Shown: in pieces, positions 24,806 to 33,012 of the stretch
Numbering within the stretch: the stretch's first letter is position 1
Layout of the letters: each line of letters begins with the position of its first letter
Assembly: GCA_964400355.1 (NCBI GenBank)
Contig: CAYNTO010000021.1
Coordinates: 1 to 53,912, forward strand
Origin: JACKAL01 sp964400355
Lineage (GTDB): Bacteria > Bdellovibrionota > Bdellovibrionia > Bdellovibrionales > JAGQZY01
Reading direction: 5' to 3'
DNA: 53,912 nucleotides
Program-made: the position numbers and the translations under genes
Notes under the pieces: generated by a model
What the model was told of the DNA's origin: nothing
The model's database searches: none
Seen by the model: only the letters and a program-made list of their open reading frames with translations

Positions 24806-26458
24806 ATGAGTGAAGGTAAAAAAAATGGCGCCGACGTCGCCGAAAAACTCAAGTCTCTGATCGAGATCGGTGTGGCACTTTCCAGCGAGAAAGAGCTCAC
24901 AAATCTGATGCAATTGTTCTTGGAAAAATGCCTTGAAGTCTGTCACGCCGAGGGTGCAAGTATTTATCTCCTCGACAAAAAAATGATCTATCACGATGCT
25001 AAAAACAACCCCCTCCTCACTCCACAAAAAATTCCCGTGCTGCGCTTTCTTCGCACCATGAATATTCTTAAGGGTTCCGAAGAGCATAACGGCTTGATTG
25101 AAATCAATAAAAAAAGCGTTGCCGGATACTGTGCGCTTTCTAAAAAATCGATCAACATCGACGACTGCTACAATTTGCCGGCCGACGCCCCCTATCGTTT
25201 TAATCCCGATATGGATCAATCCAATAATTATAAGACCCGCTCGTGCCTCACCATTCCCATGATCACCGCTCACGGACAGGTCCGCGGAGTGATTCAGATC
25301 ATCAATAAACTCAACGAGCAGGGAGTGCAAAAATTAAAACAAGGCGCACTTTCAGAGGCTGATATTATATCGTTCAACTCAGAGGATGAAGACCTCATGA
25401 AGGTGTTTGCCTCGCAAGCGGCCGTCGCTATTGAGAATGCGCTTCTCAATGAGAACATCGAAAATCTTTTCGAAAGTTTCGTGCACGCCTCGGTAAAAGC
25501 CATCGAAGCACGAGATCCCACGACCAGTGGTCACAGTGACCGTGTGGCGATTCTTACAGTGGAGCTGGCACTGGCAGTTCATAAATCGAATGTCGGCACG
25601 TTCAAGAACGTAATTTTTTCCGAAGAACAAGTGCGTGAGCTGCGCTATGCGGCTCTCCTTCATGATTTCGGAAAAATCGGAATTAAGGAAGACGTTCTCC
25701 TTAAACAAAAAAAGCTGCATTCCCGCGAATTGGAATCCATCCTTCTGAGACTCGACAGTTTAGAATACAAAGACGAGGCCTCCCAATGGAAGCAATTGGT
25801 AGAAGGCATGCTCGAGATGATCGCTAAAAACCCCAACGTCGACACTCAGTGGTTGCACGCCAAAGTTCACGACATCCAGCACCATCTGGAAACAACCAAA
25901 CTTCGTTTGCGCCAAATGAAATCGGGCATCATTCAAGCCAATGAGCCGTACGTTCTTAAGGATCAAAAGTCCTTAGATCGCATCGTCAACAATATCATTC
26001 AGTCCAGCGAACACTTTGGCCAGAAAATACTCACTGATAATGAGATGAAAATTCTCTCTATCCCTAAAGGTAGCTTGAGCAAAGACGAACGCGCGCAGAT
26101 CGAATCGCACGTGTCTCACACCTATGATTTTTTAAAGCAAATTGCGTGGACCGACGGATTAGAGCAAGTGGCACAGATCGCCCACTGCCATCATGAAAAG
26201 ATGGATGGCTCTGGCTACCCGCGCGGTATAGCCGGTAATGAGATCCCTATCCAAGCACGCATGATGACCATTGCCGACATCTACGACGCACTCGTAGCCT
26301 TTGACCGCCCCTACAAAAAATCCATGCATGCCGATGCGGCCATCGACATTTTGCTTATGGAAGCCAACGAAGGAAAACTGGATTCCGATCTCCTAAGAAT
26401 CTTTATCGAAGCCGGCGTCTACGCACACATCACAGCCCTGATGAAAAAAGCCGCTTAA
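24806..26458 (+). CDS. GAF-HD-GYP cyclic-di-GMP phosphodiesterase with insertion
   Basis: 550 residues. A GAF sensor spans about 25-215 (ASIYLLDKKM, SCLTIPMITAHGQVRGVIQIINKLN, FASQAAVAIENALL). An HD-GYP domain starts at ARDPTTSGHSDRVAILT and has LLHDFGKIGIKEDVLLK (HD at 286-287) and HCHHEKMDGSGYPRG (HH 462-463, GYP 470-472), then MMTIADIYDALVAFDRPYKK. All metal ligands are present, so it should hydrolyse c-di-GMP. Between the HD motif and the KGSLSKDERAQIESHVSHTYDFL part there are about 115 extra, mostly helical residues (305-425). These begin by repeating the KKLHSRELESI pattern, as if part of the domain had been duplicated and diverged. The gene ends in a hairpin overlapping its stop. Confidence 0.9.
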   Translation: MSEGKKNGADVAEKLKSLIEIGVALSSEKELTNLMQLFLEKCLEVCHAEGASIYLLDKKMIYHDAKNNPLLTPQKIPVLRFLRTMNILKGSEEHNGLIEINKKSVAGYCALSKKSINIDDCYNLPADAPYRFNPDMDQSNNYKTRSCLTIPMITAHGQVRGVIQIINKLNEQGVQKLKQGALSEADIISFNSEDEDLMKVFASQAAVAIENALLNENIENLFESFVHASVKAIEARDPTTSGHSDRVAILTVELALAVHKSNVGTFKNVIFSEEQVRELRYAALLHDFGKIGIKEDVLLKQKKLHSRELESILLRLDSLEYKDEASQWKQLVEGMLEMIAKNPNVDTQWLHAKVHDIQHHLETTKLRLRQMKSGIIQANEPYVLKDQKSLDRIVNNIIQSSEHFGQKILTDNEMKILSIPKGSLSKDERAQIESHVSHTYDFLKQIAWTDGLEQVAQIAHCHHEKMDGSGYPRGIAGNEIPIQARMMTIADIYDALVAFDRPYKKSMHADAAIDILLMEANEGKLDSDLLRIFIEAGVYAHITALMKKAA

Positions 26459-26467
26459 GCGCGGCTT
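26448..26467 (+). terminator. Stop-codon hairpin of the GAF-HD-GYP gene
   Basis: AAGCCGC / GCGGCTT forms a 7-bp stem whose loop holds the TAA stop. The sequence from the stop on, TAAGCGCGGCTTCCAATT, is nearly the same as the unit repeated at 17025. The T-rich stretch after it is weak. Confidence 0.5.
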
Positions 26468-26490
26468 CCAATTCACTTTTACTTATAGCG

Positions 26491-26620
26491 CCAGCTCGGC
26501 ATTTTAGAGAATATCCATTTTGGAAAGACGGGCTCCTGCCCTCGCTGGGATCGCCTGCGGCGAACGCGTCACGCTTCCCAGAGCTTTCCAAAATGGATAT
26601 TCTCTAAAAAGCCAAGCTGG
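26491..26620. repeat. Long inverted repeat with 37-bp arms and structured core
   Basis: Left arm 26491-26527 and right arm 26584-26620 match at 35 of 37 positions in inverted orientation; the central TTTTAGAGAATATCCATTTT is identical. The 56-base loop is GC-rich and self-complementary: GGGC-TCCT-GCCC at 26530-26541, CTGGGA / TCCCAG at 26545-26550 and 26576-26581, and TCGCC-TGC-GGCGA at 26551-26563. It lies between two convergent genes and is not a simple rho-independent terminator. A MITE or REP-like element is possible; no second copy was seen in the window. Confidence 0.8.
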
Positions 26621-26629
26621 GTGAGATGA

Positions 26630-27004
26630 TCAATCGTTGAATTCGTAGCCGTCTTCGCACTCTGTGCTCACGGTGTTCCACGAACCGCTCTTGTTCGACC
26701 ATTCGGTGAAACAGTTGTAGGTGGCATAGCCGTCGCAGTGGCCGACGGGGCCTGTCGTATCAGTGACAACGGTGAATCTTTCGTAGGTTTGAGCTTTGTT
26801 TGGGACGAGGTAATGGGAGACTGCGAATTCGTCTAAACCACAGGATTCGCCGCTGTCGTCTTGGAAGAGGTATTGCTCTAAGCTTTCTTGGGTTTTTTGG
26901 AGAATTTGGGCTGGGGTGAGACCGGTCATTTTTAGGATTTCGTCTTGCGATTTTTCGACTTCGGCGGATGCGAATAATGAAAAAATTAAAACCAGTACCA
27001 TCAT
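26630..27004 (-). CDS. Small secreted protein of unknown function
   Basis: 124 residues from an ATG with AGGAGG about 6 bases upstream. A short signal peptide (MMVLVLIFSLFASAE) is followed by an acidic helix (KSQDEILKMTGLTPAQILQKTQESLEQYLF) and a Cys-containing part (SGESCGLDEF, GHCDGYATYNCF, STECEDGYEF). The five Cys suggest export. No family recognised. The 3' end is 10 bases from the long inverted repeat. Confidence 0.6.
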   Translation of the reverse strand: MMVLVLIFSLFASAEVEKSQDEILKMTGLTPAQILQKTQESLEQYLFQDDSGESCGLDEFAVSHYLVPNKAQTYERFTVVTDTTGPVGHCDGYATYNCFTEWSNKSGSWNTVSTECEDGYEFND

Positions 27005-27174
27005 GAAATTCCTCCTCGGATTGGGTGCTCTGTAGGCCCTTTCCTATGAGAGAATGGGTTCGAGGTCAACCTTTGAGCGCACTCGCCTCAAAAATGTAAA
27101 ATTGTCTTAATTTCTACAAGGAAGGTTCACTGGCGGTTGATAATATTTTATGCACTTTGCACTAGCATCTGGGT

Positions 27175-28176
27175 ATGGATTTACTCACTCTCAAACCCCA
27201 TGGACTCGTAAGTCAGGACGAGGCGTTTCATGTGGATGCATGGACCCCTGCGGATGTTAATTTGGTAACCCACGCCCATGGGGATCATGCTCATCGTGGC
27301 AGTCGCCTTTATTGGTGCACACCTGAGACCGCACTGATTCTGAAAAGGCGTATCTCCCCTGACGTGAAACTCAAAATCGTGAACTGGCGGGAACGTTATA
27401 AGTTGGGGAAGCAATGGGTTTCTTTTCATCCTGCAGGGCATATTTTTGGCTCCGCACAGATTCGAATTGAGCATGAGAGCCAGCCATCAAATGTTCTCGT
27501 CTTTACTGGAGATTTTAAGCGCGATCCCGATCCCACGTGCCAGCCCTTCGAGGTCGTACCCTGCAGTACGTTTATCACAGAGGCCACCTTCGCCCTACCC
27601 ATATACCGATGGCGGCCCAACAGTGAAATTCGCGATGGAATCTACGATTGGTGGATGTGGAATCGTGCAGAGGGCAACACAAGCATTCTCTTTTGTTATG
27701 CGCTTGGAAAAGCACAGAGAATTTTGGCCGAGCTCACCTCGCGGACCAATGACACCGTACTTCTTCATGGCGCAACAGATCCGTTAGTTTCCATCTATCG
27801 GGACGCAGGCGTGCACATGCTACCCACACAAAAGCTCACCGACTACGACGGGCCGCTGGAGGGCCAATTGATCCTCGCTCCGCCATCGGCTCATCGCAGT
27901 CCGTGGATGAAACGTTTTAAAAATATATCGACCGGTTTCGCTTCTGGTTGGATGGCAGTTCGCGGTGTACGCCGCGGACGTTCCTATGAAAAAGGGTTTG
28001 TGCTTTCCGATCATGCGGACTGGCCAAGCCTGGTGCAAACAGTAAAAGATACCGGAGCCAAACGCGTACTTGTCACTCACGGCAACAAGGAAACACTGGC
28101 AAAGTATCTGCGCGAAACATTACAGCTGGATGCCATCCCCTTACAAACTCAATATGGCGCCGAAGAGGATGAATGA
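27175..28176 (+). CDS. Ligase-associated DNA exonuclease (metallo-beta-lactamase fold)
   Basis: 333 residues. The first gene of the ligase-associated DNA-damage cassette. Metal-binding motifs are VTHAHGDHAHRGS, HPAGHIFGSAQI, FTGDFKRDPDP, LSDHADWPSL and VTHGNKETL, matching the MBL/beta-CASP-related exonuclease family always found next to this type of ligase (TIGR04122 by recollection). It probably trims 3' or 5' ends before ligation. The stop overlaps the ligase start (ATGA). Confidence 0.92.
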   Translation: MDLLTLKPHGLVSQDEAFHVDAWTPADVNLVTHAHGDHAHRGSRLYWCTPETALILKRRISPDVKLKIVNWRERYKLGKQWVSFHPAGHIFGSAQIRIEHESQPSNVLVFTGDFKRDPDPTCQPFEVVPCSTFITEATFALPIYRWRPNSEIRDGIYDWWMWNRAEGNTSILFCYALGKAQRILAELTSRTNDTVLLHGATDPLVSIYRDAGVHMLPTQKLTDYDGPLEGQLILAPPSAHRSPWMKRFKNISTGFASGWMAVRGVRRGRSYEKGFVLSDHADWPSLVQTVKDTGAKRVLVTHGNKETLAKYLRETLQLDAIPLQTQYGAEEDE

Positions 28177-29816
28177 AACGATTCAGCAAACTTTTTGACG
28201 ATATCGATCAAACCAATTCGACCAATGAAAAATCTCATCTTTTGGCGCACTACTTTCGCACGGCTCCTCCGCGAGACGCCATTTGGGGTCTCTATCTATT
28301 TTTGGGTCGCCGTCCAAAAAATCTGATCGGATCTCGAAAACTGCGCAAATGGTTTAGCGAAAAAATCGATTTCCCAGAGTGGCTTGTCGATGAGTGCTAT
28401 TCCGCTGTAGGTGACACTGCAGAAATGATTTCTCTTTTAAGCGCGGCCGGTCTAACCAAAACGGAGACACCTCAGACCAAAAAACTTGAAGAGGCATCAC
28501 TGGCTGTTTGGATGGAGGAATTGATTCTTCCACTCTTTGACATGGACGAGAACGAGCAGAAAGAGCGTGTGAGCTCGTGGTGGATGGCACTCCAGCAGCG
28601 TGAAGTATTTATTGTTAATAAATTTCTCACTGGTGCGCTGAGGGCCGGCGTCTCCGAGGGGCTGGTTTTTAAAGCGTTACAAGACGTGATTGGTCTTCCC
28701 CGCTCCGTAATTGCGGCTCGTCTTATCGGCGACTGGACACCGAGCGTAGAATTTTTTGAGTCTCTCAAAAAGGTGGATCTCTCAGGCAATACCCCTCAGG
28801 AACTGGAGGCACTGCCAAAAGCATTCTGCCTGGCCGCGCCCCTGAGCGGAGATGTGAGCGATCTGGGACCTGTTGAAGATTGGTACGCCGAATGGAAATG
28901 GGATGGTATCCGCGTGCAGGCCGTGAAATTTCAAGGACGTATTGAACTGTGGTCACGGGGTGAGGAACGCGTGACCGAGAGTTTCCCGGATCTGGTGGAA
29001 CGCCTTCAAGCCATCGGAGGAGATTGGATTCTCGACGGAGAACTGGTCGCTGGAGCTTGGAACACGCCCGAGCTGTTTCAGGAATTACAAAAACGTCTCA
29101 ATCGTAAAAAGCCCGCAAAAAAACTAATGGCTGAAAATCCCGTCGGCTTTGTCGCCTACGATTTACTGTCGATGGACGGAGCCGATCTTACACAACACCC
29201 ACTGAGTGAACGCCGCAGACAACTGGAACAATTGCTCAAGCCCTACTCGGCCCTCAACATGGGCGTCTCGAAGATTCTTTCGGCGACCAGTTGGGATCAG
29301 CTTCGCGAGTTACAAAAAACCGCGCGCGCTGAAATGGCCGAAGGGCTCATGCTCAAAAAGAAAGACGCACCCTATGTTTCCGGTCGCAAGCGCGGTATTT
29401 GGTTCAAATGGAAAGTGGATCCGCTCACACTCGATGTGGTTCTCACTGCCGCGCAACCGGGTTCGGGGAAACGAGCATCGATTTATTCTGATTATACTTT
29501 TAGTATATGGAGCGAGGACCAGCTGGTGCCAATTGCCAAAGCTTATTCTGGTTTAACTGACGAAGAGCTGCGCTCCGTAGATTCCTGGATTCGCAAAAAT
29601 ACCACAGACCGATTTGGCCCGGTGCGAGCTCTGAAACCGGAAAAAGTTTTTGAGATCGCGTTTGAAGGTGTGGCCGAAAGTTCGCGGCACAAATCAGGGT
29701 TTGCCGTGCGCTTCCCTCGCATCCTGCGCGAACGTCCCGATAAACCTGTGCGCGAGGCCAATTCCGTCGGCGACGTGGCCGTACTGCTTGATCGCATTCG
29801 CAACAAGGAGCTTTAA
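28173..29816 (+). CDS. lig: ATP-dependent DNA ligase (ligase-associated cassette)
   Basis: 547 residues. An N-terminal helical DNA-binding domain covers about 1-215. The nucleotidyltransferase domain has motif I EWKWDGIRVQ, whose K242 is the AMP-accepting lysine, then LWSRGEERVTESFPDL, WILDGELVAG (motif III) and VGFVAYDLLSMDG (IIIa). It also has EGLMLKKKDAPYVSGRKRGIWFKWK (motifs IV-V). The OB-fold follows with FSIWSEDQLVPIAKAYSGL and FEIAFEGVAESSRHKSGFAVRFPRI. It seals nicks with ATP, in addition to the NAD-dependent LigA expected elsewhere. It is coupled by 4-base overlap to the exonuclease and by 1-base overlap to the helicase gene. Confidence 0.93.
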   Translation: MKRFSKLFDDIDQTNSTNEKSHLLAHYFRTAPPRDAIWGLYLFLGRRPKNLIGSRKLRKWFSEKIDFPEWLVDECYSAVGDTAEMISLLSAAGLTKTETPQTKKLEEASLAVWMEELILPLFDMDENEQKERVSSWWMALQQREVFIVNKFLTGALRAGVSEGLVFKALQDVIGLPRSVIAARLIGDWTPSVEFFESLKKVDLSGNTPQELEALPKAFCLAAPLSGDVSDLGPVEDWYAEWKWDGIRVQAVKFQGRIELWSRGEERVTESFPDLVERLQAIGGDWILDGELVAGAWNTPELFQELQKRLNRKKPAKKLMAENPVGFVAYDLLSMDGADLTQHPLSERRRQLEQLLKPYSALNMGVSKILSATSWDQLRELQKTARAEMAEGLMLKKKDAPYVSGRKRGIWFKWKVDPLTLDVVLTAAQPGSGKRASIYSDYTFSIWSEDQLVPIAKAYSGLTDEELRSVDSWIRKNTTDRFGPVRALKPEKVFEIAFEGVAESSRHKSGFAVRFPRILRERPDKPVREANSVGDVAVLLDRIRNKEL

Positions 29817-32362
29817 TGTTTCCTCGACCCCGCGTTTCCCGCCAAATTGCATGCTTGAACAGCACGGCCACGGCTCCACAACCACTGGAGCGCTGGAAAA
29901 TTCCCCATGTTCGGCGCACCCACGAAGAAGCACACGCCCTTTTGCAGGGTTGGTTTCGCACGCAAGGTTGGGAACCTGCCACTTTTCAAACCCAGGCGTG
30001 GGAGTTCCACGCCGCAGGCGAGAGTGGATTGATCTCGGTGCCTACTGGCCACGGAAAGACGCTCGCAGCATTCGGTGGCCCCCTAATAGACATTCTTACT
30101 TTGTCGACCACCGAAATCGAACACACCCATGTGATTTACTTAGCGCCACTAAAGGCACTCGCGCGAGATATTTATAAAACACTCAATGCTCTTATGGATG
30201 ATCTCCAACTCCCCTACCGTATCCACATGCGAACCGGCGACAGCAGTGTTCAGGAGCGCAAACACAGTGAAAAGTTCCAACCTCATATTTTAGTGACCAC
30301 GCCTGAGTCTTTAGCTGTGATGTTCACTCAAAAAGATGCCAGTGCTCGCTACAGTCACGTCCGCACCGTGATTGTCGATGAGTGGCACGAGCTGATCGCA
30401 GGAAAACGTGGGAGTTTATTGGAACTCACTTTGGCAAAAATCAAGCGCTGGAGCCCTAAGCTTTCAGTGTGGGGGCTTTCTGCCACTTTAGGAAATCTCA
30501 AAGAAGCGGCTCAGGTTGTCACCGCCAATCTTCGTGCCATCATTATTACCGATCCCCAGTCCCATCAAAAACTTAAGGTGAGCACGGTGATCAATGAATC
30601 GATTCCGCCGTCTGTGTGGTTCGGATCTATGGGAGAGAAGCTTCTCCCCTCGGTACTGGAGAAAATCGACCCACAGCAAACCCATTTGTTCTTTACCAAT
30701 ACACGGCGAGCGGCAGAGTTTTGGTACTCCGCCATTTGTGCGCTGAGGCCGGAGTGGGCCGATGTGGTCGCTCTTCATCACGGCTCGCTTTCTAAAGAAG
30801 ACCGCGAAAAAGTAGAAACGGGATTAAAACAAGAAAGAGTAAAAATAGTTGTGGCCACTTCGTCTCTGGAACTGGGTGTGGATTTTCCGCGTCTTGAGAA
30901 TATTTATCAATTGGGATCGGTGAAATCCCTTGGGCGTGCGCTTCAGCGGGCAGGCCGTGGTCGACACCAGCCCAATCAGGACAAGTCGCTGGAAATTATT
31001 CCCGTATCAGTGTTTGACGCCCTTGAACCCGCCGCCATCATGCAGGCTCATTCCGAGGATCTTGTCGAATCCCGACATCCGCTGAAGAGCCCATTGGACG
31101 TTGTTATCCAGCACATCCTCAATTCGTCATTCAATGACGGTTTCGTAGCGGAAGAATTGTTGGCGGAAATTCGCTCGGCCGCCTCTTTCAACTCTGTGAC
31201 CGAGGAACAGCTGCAGTGGTGTTTGGATTTTCTCAGCACCGGCGGAAAAACCCTAAAAGCTTATGCGAAATATCAAAAGATCGAAAAGCGCGGCGAACGT
31301 TACGTGTTTCGCGACTCAAAAATAGAACGGGATCACCGTCTCAACATCGGCACTATCGTCGGTGAACTGGGGATTCGCGTGCGATTCCTTAAAGGAAACA
31401 CTATCGGACATATTTCCGAGAACTTCGCGGCAAAATTAAAAAAGGGCGACGCTTTTCTGTTCTCAGGCAGAAGCCTCGAGTTTATTCATCTGCGCGACGG
31501 TGCGGCCATCGTGCGGCTTGCAAACAGTAACACCACGGCCACCGCGTCTTGGAGTGGTCAAACACTTTCCATCAGCAGCACTCTCATGGCCTACATTCAG
31601 GCCGAGGTAGAAAAGCCGATTGCCTATTCGGATGGTCCCCAGAGCGCAGGTGATAAACTTCGCCAGGCGCTGCTTGCAAGCCAGGATCGAGTCTCGCACA
31701 AACCTCACACCGGCGAAATTTTAGTGGAGCGCTATGATTCCCGCGAAGGACATCACTTGTTTTTCTATTTGTGGGCAGGACGCCATTTGCACGAAGGCCT
31801 GGGACATTTGTTCGCCTACCGCCTTGCTCAGCACCGCACAAACACAATTGCCGTTGCAGTGAATGACTACGGTATCGAACTGCTGGGTACGGAGCCATTT
31901 CCAGATCTCAATGAGATTAAAGATTTATTGCTCACTACTGATCATTTGCAAAAAGATGTGATTGAGAGTTTAAATTTTAAAGAACTGGTACGTCGTCAGT
32001 TTCGCGAGATCGCCCGAGTGTCCGGCTTAATCATCGCCAATTCGGCGCGCGCCGAGCGCACCGTTCGCCATTTACAAATGAGTGCTGGGCTACTCTTCGA
32101 TGTGTTTAGCTCTTATGATCCCGAAAACCCGTTGCTCGCTCAGGCACGCCAAGAAGTTTTAGAAAATCAATTGTCGCTGGAACAGCTCCAGGGAGTTTTG
32201 CGAAAAGCCTCTGCCTCACAATGGGTGGAAGTGAAGCTCCACAGACTCTCGCCGTTTGCACTGGCGCTGTACTTAGAGCGCGTAAAATCAAGGGTGTCCA
32301 CGGAAACAATGGAGCAGCGGGTGAATCGATTTCAGAAAAAAATGTTTGAGGCTGGCCCATGA
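29816..32362 (+). CDS. lhr: Lhr-type DEXH helicase (ligase-associated)
   Basis: 848 residues, the Lhr-core length. RecA-like domain 1 has the Walker A motif SVPTGHGKTLAAFGGPL, motif Ia YLAPLKALARDIY, VTTPESLAV, the Walker B IVDEWHEL, and motif III WGLSATLGN. Domain 2 has THLFFTNTRRAAEF, VVATSSLELGVDFPRLENIYQLGS and LQRAGRGRH. The C-terminal winged-helix and Lhr beta-barrel parts follow. The family moves 3' to 5' on single-stranded DNA and unwinds DNA or RNA-DNA hybrids. TAATG overlap with the ligase and ATGA overlap with PdeM show a tight operon. Confidence 0.93.
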   Translation: MFPRPRVSRQIACLNSTATAPQPLERWKIPHVRRTHEEAHALLQGWFRTQGWEPATFQTQAWEFHAAGESGLISVPTGHGKTLAAFGGPLIDILTLSTTEIEHTHVIYLAPLKALARDIYKTLNALMDDLQLPYRIHMRTGDSSVQERKHSEKFQPHILVTTPESLAVMFTQKDASARYSHVRTVIVDEWHELIAGKRGSLLELTLAKIKRWSPKLSVWGLSATLGNLKEAAQVVTANLRAIIITDPQSHQKLKVSTVINESIPPSVWFGSMGEKLLPSVLEKIDPQQTHLFFTNTRRAAEFWYSAICALRPEWADVVALHHGSLSKEDREKVETGLKQERVKIVVATSSLELGVDFPRLENIYQLGSVKSLGRALQRAGRGRHQPNQDKSLEIIPVSVFDALEPAAIMQAHSEDLVESRHPLKSPLDVVIQHILNSSFNDGFVAEELLAEIRSAASFNSVTEEQLQWCLDFLSTGGKTLKAYAKYQKIEKRGERYVFRDSKIERDHRLNIGTIVGELGIRVRFLKGNTIGHISENFAAKLKKGDAFLFSGRSLEFIHLRDGAAIVRLANSNTTATASWSGQTLSISSTLMAYIQAEVEKPIAYSDGPQSAGDKLRQALLASQDRVSHKPHTGEILVERYDSREGHHLFFYLWAGRHLHEGLGHLFAYRLAQHRTNTIAVAVNDYGIELLGTEPFPDLNEIKDLLLTTDHLQKDVIESLNFKELVRRQFREIARVSGLIIANSARAERTVRHLQMSAGLLFDVFSSYDPENPLLAQARQEVLENQLSLEQLQGVLRKASASQWVEVKLHRLSPFALALYLERVKSRVSTETMEQRVNRFQKKMFEAGP

Positions 32363-33012
32363 ACATACACATTCAGGGCGAGAATTTTGTTTTGCTCCAC
32401 GAGCGCGCTTTGTTGTGGCCGCGGCTAAAACTCTTAGCCCTCGCCGATATGCACCTTGGAAAAGTATCGAGTTTTTCCGAGCATGGGTACTGGCTTCCTG
32501 AACAGGCCGAAATCAATGATATTGAAAGGCTCGCAGACCTGATAGCCACTCACTCTATAGAATCGGTTTTATTTTTAGGAGACCTTTCCCATTCGTTCAC
32601 CGCCGTATCTCCCACAGTGTGCGAGAGGTTTGCTCAGCTCCCCTACAAATTCCCCCGCACCCACTTTACGCTTCTCCATGGCAATCACGATTCTGCGGGA
32701 ACAGACCGTTGGCCCCCGGAGTGGAATTTTGTAGTTCGAGTCGACCAGGTCGTGATTGATCGCTTTGGCTTTGCTCACCAAGCAGATAAGGACGCAGTAA
32801 CGGACCAAGCACACTTCACTTGGTACGGCCATGTTCATCCGGTGGTAAAATTAGTTAAAGGGCCCGAGCGCCTGCGCTTGCCGGCATTCTGGCTGGAAAA
32901 CTATCGCGGCTGTCTGCCCGCGTTCTCATCGCTGGCGGGCGGGTTTGAAATACCGAGCAAAAAAAAGAATCGTCTTTTCGCAGTCACGGACACTGCCGTG
33001 ATTGCGCTCTAA
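32359..33012 (+). CDS. pdeM: Ligase-associated endonuclease/phosphoesterase PdeM
   Basis: 217 residues, calcineurin-like fold. The metal motifs are ALADMHLGKVSSFSEHG (DxH), LFLGDLSHS (GD), TLLHGNHDSAG (GNHD) and WYGHVHPVV (GHxH). The family (TIGR04123 by recollection) accompanies the exonuclease, ligase and Lhr helicase genes and shows Mn-dependent phosphodiesterase or nuclease activity. Last gene of the cassette. Its TAA overlaps the end of the convergent aconitase gene by 4 bases. Confidence 0.92.
   Translation: MNIHIQGENFVLLHERALLWPRLKLLALADMHLGKVSSFSEHGYWLPEQAEINDIERLADLIATHSIESVLFLGDLSHSFTAVSPTVCERFAQLPYKFPRTHFTLLHGNHDSAGTDRWPPEWNFVVRVDQVVIDRFGFAHQADKDAVTDQAHFTWYGHVHPVVKLVKGPERLRLPAFWLENYRGCLPAFSSLAGGFEIPSKKKNRLFAVTDTAVIAL

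Noticed and set aside
26448..26620. CRISPR-like repeats
   Set aside because: Only inverted, not direct and regularly spaced, repeats are present; no cas gene in the window.
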